Of a DNA stretch of 64,000 nucleotides, positions 23,308 through 64,000 are shown one piece after another. Position 1 is the first letter of the stretch, and the number at the start of each line of letters is the position of its first letter. A program made the position numbers and the translations under genes. The notes beneath the pieces are model-generated. The model was not told the DNA's origin and ran no database searches. It saw only the letters and a program-made list of their open reading frames with translations. Origin of the DNA: Nematostella vectensis (taxonomy: Eukaryota; Cnidaria; Anthozoa; Actiniaria; Edwardsiidae); assembly GCF_932526225.1 (NCBI RefSeq), contig NC_064047.1, positions 4,525,501 through 4,589,500 of the forward strand. The letters run 5' to 3'.

Positions 23308-23822
23308 CAAGTTTGTACTGATGAGAGGGATGGATAATCTTGCCTTTGAATTGCAATGGCAAGTTTGTACTGATGCGAGGGATGGAGAATCTTCACTTTG
23401 AATTGCAATGGCAAGTTTGTACTGATGCGAGGGATGGAGAATCTTCACTTTGAATTGCAATGGCAAGTGTGAACTGATGCGAGGGATGGAGAATCTTCAC
23501 TTTGAATTGCAAGTTTGTACTGATGCGAGGGATGGAGAATCTTCCCTTTGAATTGCAATGACAAGTTTGTACTGATGAGAGGGATGGATAATCTTCACTT
23601 TGAATTGCAATTGCAAGTTTGAACTGATGCGAGGGATGGATAATCTTTACTTTGAATTGCAATAACAAGTTTGTACTGATGACAGGGTTGGATAATCTTT
23701 ACTTTGAATTGCAATTGCAAGTTTGAACTGATGCGAGGGATGGATAATCTTCACTTTTAAATTGCAATAACAAGTTTGTACTGATGAGAGGGATGGATAA
23801 TCTTCACTTTGAATTGCAAAGT
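23255..23822 (+). repeat. 52-bp tandem array seeded by the last codons of the preceding gene
   Basis: About 11 units of 52 bp (CAAGTTTGTACTGATGCGAG ... TTTGAATTGCAATGG). The first unit is coding (NKFVLMRGMENLPFELQ then TGA); the rest form the 3' UTR. Minus-strand ORFs here (MPLQFKVKI...) are repeat translations. Confidence 0.95.
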
Positions 23823-23889
23823 CGCTATCCCAGGTCGTTAGATGACCCTTTTTATGTAACACGTTCAAATATGTTACAAGTTGCAAACA

Positions 23890-23895
23890 AATAAA
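23890..23895 (+). terminator. Poly(A) signal AATAAA
   Basis: Canonical hexamer just beyond the 52-bp array, about 580 bases after the stop codon of the upstream gene. Confidence 0.6.
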
Positions 23896-24422
23896 GATAT
23901 GCCAAAGCCTTTGCCAAGATCACCAGAGGAAAGGGCTATGCCACACTATGTACATAAAAACAAATCACTTTAAGTCAAAATTCACGTTATATTCAAGCAA
24001 TAAATCTTTACACTGTATGCCTATAGATAATTGTACAATATTTACAGTTTTTCAGGTCAAAAGAACCTGCAATTCATTATCAATAAATAGTGATTTCATA
24101 TTTTATAAGCAAAAGATTGGACCCTAGAGGGTCATCAAATAATTTTTACAATATTTTGGATTAGGTCTTGAAATAGCATGCGCACAGCGCCAGCATTGCT
24201 ATAAAAAATTAACGTAAATGCTCGTTTTAACGATCAGCCCCCAATAAGCTAACAGCGATTTAGCGTCCTCCCTAAGGAGAAAAAAATCTATTAACCCCTC
24301 TCCCACCACCACAAAAAATACTTTCGATGGAAAATACGACGTTTTCACTTGGCTTAAAATGAGTTGAGTAGACTATCTCTAAGACATGTCCATGTGGGAT
24401 GGACCGGAAGTATTCACAAATG
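23896..24422. other. Intergenic between the 380-aa gene and POLQ
   Basis: AT-rich, convergent 3' flanks; no coding signal. I did not find a canonical AATAAA on the minus strand for POLQ. Confidence 0.5.
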
Positions 24423-47863
<23,441 letters not shown>

Positions 47864-48369
47864 GTTTGCGACAACCGTTTCATCCTCACAGATAACACAA
47901 ATGTCGGCTATCATGCCTTTATAAATTAACTTAATATAGTTACAATATAAACAATAACGGTGAATTGACAAAAATTAACAGAACACAACGAAGACGATGC
48001 CATTTTGATTTTTGAAATGACCGCCACAATCTGTCACGCATGCTCAAACGGACCCAGATGAGGTTGAGGCACACGGGCCCGAATGAAATAAGATTATTTC
48101 CGATTCAAATTCATAAATAAGTAAATATAGAGGAAAAAAAGAGAAAACGCGCCGCAAAATGAAGGCAGAAAATATAAAACAGACAAATTTATCAAAACTT
48201 GCAATCAAATTTTAAATTGGGCATCCTGTGGAGAGAGGCTAAGGCCAGGCATGTGTGGTCACTCAGCCCGGTGAAAAAGAAATCTAAATATTCCGGTAAA
48301 ACAAGGAAAATATTTCCTTTTGTCCCTTTCCCCAACAAGTACTTAATCTTTAAATAGTCTCATCATTTT
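47864..48369. promoter_or_regulatory. Putative bidirectional promoter between POLQ and TyrRS
   Basis: 506 bases separate the divergent start codons of POLQ (minus) and YARS1 (plus), so both promoters must lie here or overlap. No clear TATA box at an expected distance from either start. Transcription starts are unknown. Confidence 0.5.
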
Positions 48370-57636
<9,267 letters not shown>

Positions 57637-57860
57637 GACGAGCTGAAAGGCCTACTAATAATGCAGGCTTTTTTCTATGAATTATAGTCTGGAACTTAAA
57701 GGGGACAGATCACCCTTTATCCATGATGCATTGCTTTCGCTGCCATTTTACTGTAGAAAGCAATGCACTGTATACTGATAAGGGTGCGCTTGTTACCTCA
57801 AGACCCGTTTTCCTGTTTGAATAGTGCTAGCATCGTCCGAAATTGCTTGGTTGACCACAA

Positions 57861-57866
57861 AATAAA
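57861..57866 (+). terminator. YARS1: Poly(A) signal AATAAA of TyrRS
   Basis: Canonical AATAAA about 225 bases beyond the TyrRS stop codon. Confidence 0.65.
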
Positions 57867-58467
57867 AGCAAATTTTGGCAAGTATATTTTAACATTTTTT
57901 TGCAAACAGACGTAGAATACTAGTAATGTTACTCTTTTCCCAACGATTTCGTTACTCCTACCACGATTCTTTATTCATTTTACTCCCAACTGCTAAAGAT
58001 ACCAATTCTACTATAATGTGATAGCACGTAATGTGATAGCACATTCTCCATTAATGGAGAAGAGAGAATATAATGCGAGATCAGTTCAGTGCGACATTGT
58101 GACAAAATATAAATATGGAAATTCTCACCACCATGTTACTTTGTTGGTCATAGTAGCATATGGTTATTTTTTTTAAATATATAACTCTTTCCTTGGTATT
58201 TGTCTAGCGATTTGTCAAGCGATTGACAAATTGTTTACTTAAAGGATGAATGTAAATTTGTCAAATGAAAATGTTAATTTATATTCCTCTATCTGTTAGC
58301 TCAGTTAAGATTAATTCTATTTTCACTTTCAAATTTTATTGTCCGTGTGCATAAACCAACTTAATATCCTGTTGTGAGAATATTAGCATATGAAAACTTT
58401 CAGAATTTTGTATTTGATTATTTTAATTTTTTAAAACTTCAAGCATAGTCGGTCAAGGTCTCAGTTC
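57867..58467. other. Convergent 3' flank, no gene seen
   Basis: AT-rich DNA between the TyrRS poly(A) signal and that of the minus-strand ORF; no coding signal. Confidence 0.5.
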
Positions 58468-58473
58468 TTTATT
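58468..58473 (-). terminator. Poly(A) signal (AATAAA on minus) of the 58.6-kb gene
   Basis: TTTATT on plus, about 95 bases downstream of the stop codon of the minus-strand 175-aa ORF. Confidence 0.5.
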
Positions 58474-58566
58474 TCAAATCCAAACGAAAAGTTTTGTACA
58501 AGATGGCATGTTTCTTTTTGGAAATATTATGCTTTGCTTGTTTGTGCTTGTGTAGGAGAATAACTT

Positions 58567-59094
58567 TTAATTTGACTCGAAAACAGAAGAAAATGACGAC
58601 CTTTTTTTAGGTTTCATTGATGGTCCAGACCTCCCAACAACTTCAGAAGTGTTTTCATTATTATTAGTATTTATACCCCAACCATACAGATCTCTGCTAT
58701 TTTCTTCCAGCTGTAAACTTTCGCCCGAAATTCTTTGATAACTACCTCGTCTTGAGTCCCGAGGATTTCGTCCTCGTATAATTTCCAATTCATTCGCAAG
58801 AGGCCGCATCATACGGCTGAGAAACCTTTCGCCGCCTCCAGTCGCTTCGGTCTCCATTCCTATCTCGTGTTGTTGTTTCTGTAGGTTATTTTCTGATTTA
58901 TTCAAGCTTCTGCTAGAATCTGTTGAAGTGATTTGCTCCATTACCCTCGTTTGTCTGTTCACGTAATAGTCTTTCTTGGTAGTATTATCTTTAGCTTCAT
59001 TCATCGAGTTGAAATTCGGCGTTTGTTGTGTTGGAACATTCTCCGTGAATTCGCTACCAGAGTCCTCTAACGACAAGTGAATGACCTCGTCCAT
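58567..59094 (-). CDS. Uncharacterised 175-aa hydrophilic protein
   Basis: Intronless ORF from ATG 59094. The sequence is highly polar (Ser/Asn/Glu/Arg-rich), begins with an acidic stretch (MDEVIHLSLEDSGSEFTE), has a central short amphipathic region (FLSRMMRPLANELEIIRGR) and ends with a basic tail (MKPKKRSSFSSVFESN). No signal peptide, membrane segment or known motif. Normal composition, an ATG start and a poly(A) hexamer 95 bases downstream support a gene; absence of recognisable homology keeps confidence moderate. It could be the last coding exon of a larger gene. Confidence 0.55.
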   Translation of the reverse strand: MDEVIHLSLEDSGSEFTENVPTQQTPNFNSMNEAKDNTTKKDYYVNRQTRVMEQITSTDSSRSLNKSENNLQKQQHEIGMETEATGGGERFLSRMMRPLANELEIIRGRNPRDSRRGSYQRISGESLQLEENSRDLYGWGINTNNNENTSEVVGRSGPSMKPKKRSSFSSVFESN

Positions 59095-59109
59095 GGTTGA
59101 ACATTCATG

Positions 59110-61240
59110 GTAAAGGGTGTATGTCTAAGCCCTTCTCTTGGTCTCACCGCTAAGGCAACCAGCAAAACAAAACTAAACACGCATCAACAATTATCGACAA
59201 TATCTCTTAGCTTTTTGTTCCGAGGTTTGTTTTGCATATTTTCAAGAATTATAATATCCCGCTTGGGGAGCTATTGGGTGAAATATTGTGCAAAATAAAA
59301 ACAAATTGTTAATGTTCTATGCAATTTGTTTAACCAGTTCCTGGTCAGCTGAACAAAGAAATCGTATTTTTATATAAATGTTATTAGATTATGTGCAAGA
59401 TACGCAGGATCTTTAAATTCGAGCGATTTCCTTTTTTAACAGTGCGACTTAACAGATTTGAATCAAAGGCACTGTGAGCCAATTTGTGAATGCAAATGTA
59501 TTTTCCTAGAGACTAAAAATTAGTTTTAATAGTATCGTACAGTTCGATAAGCTTTTTGCTAGCATTTCAAATTTCAGCCTATCCTTTCCTAAAGCAAAAG
59601 TAAGATACCCGCCATAATTACGCACGCTGCTGTCATACAACAGCGTGTTTATGCATGTTAACATGCTAAGGCGCAAAACCGTTATTCGATTATTAATCAG
59701 AGGCTACGTATTTGTACGAGTTTTGTTTGATATTTAGTTGGTTGGGAAGAATTGTGGAAAAATAACTTGTGGAAATCTATCCTCATCTGTTTGCCCTGCC
59801 AACAGAGGCTTTTTCCTCGTGTTTCTCGGGCAAATTTAAACTAGACCCTGCGCGCAGAGTTGACTGGGATACCTGGAGGGGGAATGTTGGGGTTCCTGTG
59901 TTGTGACGTGTACAGTGTTTGACGTATAAATGATACTGCAAAACTGGCGGCCATTTTGAAAAAGTTTGTCTCTGTCATCAGTGATGGTGTACTTGTGCCG
60001 AGAATTAAACAAAGGTAAATGGACTCGAATGTCTTATGATATAATTCAAGTATTTAGAATAACCAAGGGAATATACAAAACAACAGTGGCTAAGTCTAAA
60101 TCTCCTATCGGATAGACTACATAAGAGTTCACGGACTCATGCCAGAAATAGGTTTCCGTTAAATTTTCGCGCTATCAATTTTTCACACGTTCCGCACTGT
60201 TAGTTTTCGCCCCGCATATTCAATGTAACTCGCTATTGTTCCTCTTACCGCCTTAGCTAAAACTATCAGTCTATTATTATGTAAATTTCAATGTTAATAG
60301 TATATATACGATGGTAGGAATATTCTCATTAAACCCCCTGATGAGTGGGCAACCACGAAACAGACCTGTAGGGAAACCTATGTAGTTTGTATTTTTCTCA
60401 AACCAACACTATACTTCTAGTTATTGTTATACACTGAAAGCTGGAAGTATCTATATTATGGTTTATAAAGACAAAAGTATTAAACATTGGTCATTTGGCT
60501 TAATATTCAATCTGTATTTTTGCTACTAACAAGATCATATCAGTAAAATTAAAGCTGAAAAATACGGCTCCTAAGAGCCCCCCCTCCCTTTAGAGGACGT
60601 TTTTTTTGGAGCATCCCCCCTTTTGGTTGTTAAAAATACCCCCCCCCCCCCCTTCCCCCTTCAATAACCCCCCCCCCCCCCCCTTTGGTGTATTTAATGA
60701 ACACTTCCTAACAATTTGAATTGGATTGAACCGTAGAAAATCGATTGACGTCTGGTGACAAATGTGAGGCGCATGCGCACACGGATGGAAAACTTTTCTG
60801 ACAAATCTAGCTTATAATGTGTCGACCAAGGTCTGATGTACAATATCCTATAGCTTATTTGTTAAAAATTTTTCCGTTAGCGAACAGCACTACGAGAATA
60901 GTGAATTATACGGGTTCACCGTTGCGTTGCCATAGGAACAGCAATGTAAACACATGTTACATTTTTTTATAAAGTTCATCCCTAGCTGCATGGCATGGCC
61001 AAATAGTTTGATGGACCGATCCCTGTAGCAAAAGATACGAGTTGTGATTGACAGTATGGTTGGGAATTCGGAAAACTGTACCGCATCTCAAAAAATACCT
61101 CTTTCTGGTGCTTGCATCTAATCGAGGTAGACAAGGACGCTTTTGAAAATTCTATTCCCTAAAGATATGTAAGACTAACGGGAAAAATAGCGCTACACAA
61201 CTACTCAACTTGTCCCGCAACAATCAGAAAAATACGATGT
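59110..61240. other. Intergenic region with C-rich homopolymers
   Basis: No gene recognised on either strand. Poly-C runs at ~60638-60655 and 60668-60685. A short run TTTAATGAACACTTCCTAA (~60690) resembles one near 19168, suggesting fragments of one dispersed repeat. Confidence 0.5.
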
Positions 61241-61249
61241 TCTTGTTTA

Positions 61250-61383
61250 TGATACACTTTTATTGATTATGTTTATTAATAAGACCCATGTATGCCCATA
61301 TAATAGTTTAACATTAATAGTTAATATTTCAATTTTAACTTGAGCTTGTCATTGCCATTTTCAAACAGTTGATTTCTTGCTGC
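61250..61383 (-). other. Probable 3'-UTR exon of the lectin-domain gene
   Basis: On the minus strand a long pyrimidine tract ends in CAG at about 61384, followed ~110 bases later by overlapping AATAAA signals (TTAATAAACATAATCAATAA region, ~61271-61290). It pairs with the GTAGGT just after the stop at 61949. Confidence 0.45.
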
Positions 61384-61609
61384 CCTGAAAAAAAAAAAAG
61401 AATAAAAAGAGAGAAAGATGTCATTTAGCATGGACGACCAGTAACGGAAAAAAATAGATATTTCGTTTCAAGTAAAATACAAAAGAAATCATACGCAGCT
61501 TTTAAGAAGCAGATTCTAGGTAGCGGCCCCTAGAGCCCGAGTTCAAAATGGTCGATTAATTAGGCTCGACTTTGTACCTGAAGTCCTTATTCTTTAACGT
61601 GCTATTTGC

Positions 61610-61903
61610 TATTTGCTTGTTGTTGGTACAGTTGTTCTTCGTGGTTGTTGTTGTTGCTGTTGTTTTTTTCGCGGTTGTTGCTGTTGTTGGTACAGTTGTT
61701 GTTTGTGGTTGTTGCTGTTGTTGTTTTCTCTTCGCGGTTGTTGGTACAGTTGTTGTTCGTGGTTGTTTTCTTCGCGGTTGTTGCTGTTGTTTGTACAGTT
61801 GTTGTATTGTCTTCGTGGTTGTTGCTGTTGTTGGTACAATTGTTGTTGTTTGTTTGTTTTGGTTTGTTCTGTTTGTTTTTTTTTTTTTTTTTTTGTTTTT
61901 TTT

Positions 61904-61933
<30 letters not shown>
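61610..61933. repeat. GTT-rich low-complexity tract with long T and G homopolymers
   Basis: 61610-61860 iterates GTTGTTGCTGTTGTTGGTAC-type words; 61871-61910 is mostly T and 61914-61933 mostly G. All long ORFs here (Val/Leu/Cys or Lys/Gln/Asn runs) are translations of it. Confidence 0.92.
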
Positions 61934-61935
<2 letters not shown>

Positions 61936-61948
61936 GTCCGGACCTACC

Positions 61949-63854
61949 TTAGACACAATTGTATCTTATCTCGATGTACTTGTATGTGCCGACACACGGA
62001 TCCCCGTACACCGAGTTCTTGGCCTGGAGTGTGCACGAGTTTTGCCCTTGGCACGCGGCAGTGATCGTCGCAGAGCTGGAGACGCAATTCGTGTTTTTTA
62101 TGGAAGCATTAGGGCAGGCTTCAGACCCGGGGGCTGTTCGACCGTAGTTCGCGTACGAGAGGTCAATTGTCTTATTGGCTGGGCACTGGATTGTACGATT
62201 GTGGCGCTCGCATATTATGTCTGGTGAAGGATAAAGGTGCAGGTGTTTCAGTTTGTTAGTGCGTCAGCTCATGAGGACGTCATCCCTGATTTAACACGCT
62301 CGAGGCATGGATATTATCATCTTTTTCTTCTGAAGCTGATGTTATTAATATATGTATTAGGATTTTAAATGCGGAGCGCTTGCTGTAGGCTTTAAATAAC
62401 AGGTAAAAAATAACTAATACATAGTAATGACAACGTTGAGACCAAATTTGCAACGCTTTTCTATCATAACTTAAAAGTACTTAATTGCTAAAAAAATAAA
62501 TATCTTCAGAGGCGAACCATGAGATTTCAAAAATATTTTAATTCGTTCCGCCATACTTTGGATAGGTCCCAATATCTCATTTTCCAGCCCACTTTTTTCA
62601 GCCCACATGCCCCCCCTTTGCATCCCTAGAACTTGAAGAGGTAAAAAAAATACGTAGAGCTTACCTTTAAATCCGTTAATTCTGTATACTAAATTCGCCC
62701 AGTTCTCTCCAACGCCATTAACGCACTGAGATGATGCACCGTGCATGCTATATCTCGAGGCGGCCCAGACATCACTCCAACACTCGCCATAGAACTGAAC
62801 ACCAAACATGTCGGCGAAGCCTTCCTTGAAAGCCTCCCTCGCACATGCACTGATGACGTGGGTCATGTTAGGCCAAAGTGCCCACACTATTTCTGAGCGG
62901 TGGTTGTGGTAGAGGGTACGGAGCGAGCGGTTAGGGGCGTCTTCGTCATTGTAACATCCGACATGTCCGAGTGTGGCTGTTTTGCCATCTCCAATGCTCA
63001 CCTCTATTTCACCCTAAAGTAAAGAACAATACATTTTGGTATAAATCGCAACCTCCCCTCTCCCACGAACACGTGTGTGTGTTCAAGCTACGAGACAGCA
63101 TAAACTGGCCTAGTCTCAGGGAAGTTTAAGCTGAAATAAAGGAGTTTTGATAAAAAAAATCAAAACATATAAGCAGAAGTGGGGTCTAAACGCTATAAAA
63201 GGAAAAAAAATGAAGAAAAATCTTGTAAAATATAAACAGTAATCAAAGTTACTGTTTAAGTTTTTAGAGTTTTTAAAATTTTGTGGCTTTTCGAAAATGC
63301 AACGCTCTTACACGTATGTTATCAAGAAGCAAAGGGAAACATGTTTACTAGAAGGAAAGGGAAAAAAGCAAGAAGCAAAGTGAAACATGTTAACAAGAAG
63401 CAAAGGGATACAAAAAGAAGGAAAGGAAAACATGTTAACAAGAAGGAAAGGGAAACACCTTAACAAGAAGCAAAGGGAAACGTTAACAAGAAGCAAGGGG
63501 AAACATGTTAACAAGAAGCAAAGGGATACAAAAAGAAGGAAAGGGGAAACATGTTAACAAGAAGGAAAGGGAAACGTTAACAAGAAGCAAAGGGATACAA
63601 AAAGAAGGAAAGGGGAAACATGTTAACAAGAAGGAAAGGGGAAACATGTTAACAAGAAGAAAATGGAAACATGAAGCAAATGAAACATGTTAACAAGAAA
63701 AATGAGGAACACGTTAACAAGAAGCAAAGGAAAGCAAGAAGCAAAGGGGAACGTGTTAATAGAAGCAAACGGAAACATGTACCGTTCCATAGACGGAGAT
63801 CAAAACAGAGGCGAACACAGCGCCAAGCGCTACCAAAACAATCCTCGAGGCCAT
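61949..63854 (-). CDS. Secreted protein with a cysteine-rich domain and a C-terminal SUEL-type galactose/rhamnose-binding lectin domain
   Basis: Three exons join in phase to 230 codons plus stop: 63854-63783, 63013-62665, 62220-61949. Exon 1 encodes a signal peptide (MASRIVLVALGAVFASVLIS), so the protein is secreted or enters the ER. Exon 2 encodes a ~116-residue domain with conserved-looking Cys, Trp and Tyr residues (GCYNDEDAPNRSLRTLYH, FGVQFYGECWSD, CVNGVGENWANLVYRI) that I cannot assign to a named family. Exon 3 is a SUEL-type lectin (Gal_Lectin) domain: YANYGR near its start, spaced cysteines, CQGQNSC, then YGDPCVGTYKYIEIRYNC at the end. Ligand is unknown; relatives bind galactose or rhamnose. 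The TAA stop lies just before a GTAGGT donor-like site, with a good acceptor and AATAAA further downstream (61384 and ~61271), which suggests a 3'-UTR intron. Confidence 0.85.
63330..63775. repeat. Minisatellite of AACAAGAAGCAAAGGGAAAC units (intron 1 of the lectin-domain gene)
   Basis: Irregular tandem array built from AACAAGAAGCAAAGGGAAAC, ATGTT and GGATACAAAAAGAAGGAAAG modules of about 18-25 bp, filling most of intron 1. Confidence 0.92.
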
Positions 63855-64000
63855 GTTGTCGTGCAGGGGGTATAACTGAACTGGTTGTGACACGGTAAGG
63901 ACACGGTGAAACGGTTAGGAATGGGACGTCTTATATAGGTTACATTGGTCATTTAAAAAGTCATTTGTATGATTAATTTTGACAGCCCGCTTTTCTCGTT

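Noticed and set aside
23127-23886. Repetitive minus-strand ORFs (QFKVKI / HPSHQY repeats)
   Set aside because: Antisense translation of the 52-bp array and the end of the 380-aa gene.
61572-62227. Long plus-strand ORFs rich in Val/Leu/Cys/Phe
   Set aside because: Generated by the GTT-rich tract and T/G homopolymers and by antisense of the lectin exon.
63281-63898. Lys/Arg-rich plus-strand ORFs
   Set aside because: Translations of the AACAAGAAGCAAAGG minisatellite; the real gene here is exon 1 of the lectin-domain gene on the minus strand.

Overview
This is eukaryotic nuclear DNA. Every confident gene is cut by GT-AG introns, and exon phases close across 19-, 19-, 11- and 3-exon models. The gene set is that of an early-branching animal: a full-length metazoan DNA polymerase theta, a TyrRS with the animal EMAP-II-like tail, an ankyrin-rich TRPA channel, and a small secreted protein ending in a SUEL-type lectin domain. 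I infer a cnidarian, most likely an anthozoan such as a sea anemone; the species is not provable from the sequence alone.

Layout. 1-1,212 is a G-rich 15-bp minisatellite. About 2.5-7.4 kb (+) holds an unrecognised multi-exon gene with several hydrophobic or amphipathic segments. 8.0-18.6 kb (-) is an 11-exon TRPA1-like channel, tail-to-tail with the first gene. 18.6-22 kb is intergenic and carries hairpins and a ~2.3-kb transposon-like element with long inverted ends. 22.2-23.3 kb (+) is a 380-codon gene of unknown function whose last codons seed a 52-bp tandem array. 24.4-47.9 kb (-) is POLQ: helicase exons at the right, a 3.2-kb central exon, polymerase exons at the left. 48.4-57.6 kb (+) is tyrosyl-tRNA synthetase, head-to-head with POLQ across ~0.5 kb. 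58.6-59.1 kb (-) is a small hydrophilic orphan ORF. 61.9-63.9 kb (-) is a secreted lectin-domain protein of 230 aa.

The striking structural theme is tandem duplication seeded at exon edges. At least nine arrays or duplications in four genes copy an exon end plus its splice site (or stop codon) into neighbouring non-coding DNA. They range from single duplications of about 60 bp to a ~4.6-kb array of 49-bp monomers in a POLQ intron. That array carries higher-order duplications of 41 and 26 monomers. Several MITE-like and foldback repeats sit in introns.

The genes do not form a pathway. POLQ acts in theta-mediated end joining, TyrRS in translation, TRPA as a sensory cation channel, and the lectin protein is secreted. 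All exon coordinates were derived by hand from splice signals, reading phase and family similarity; first exons and UTRs are the least certain parts.
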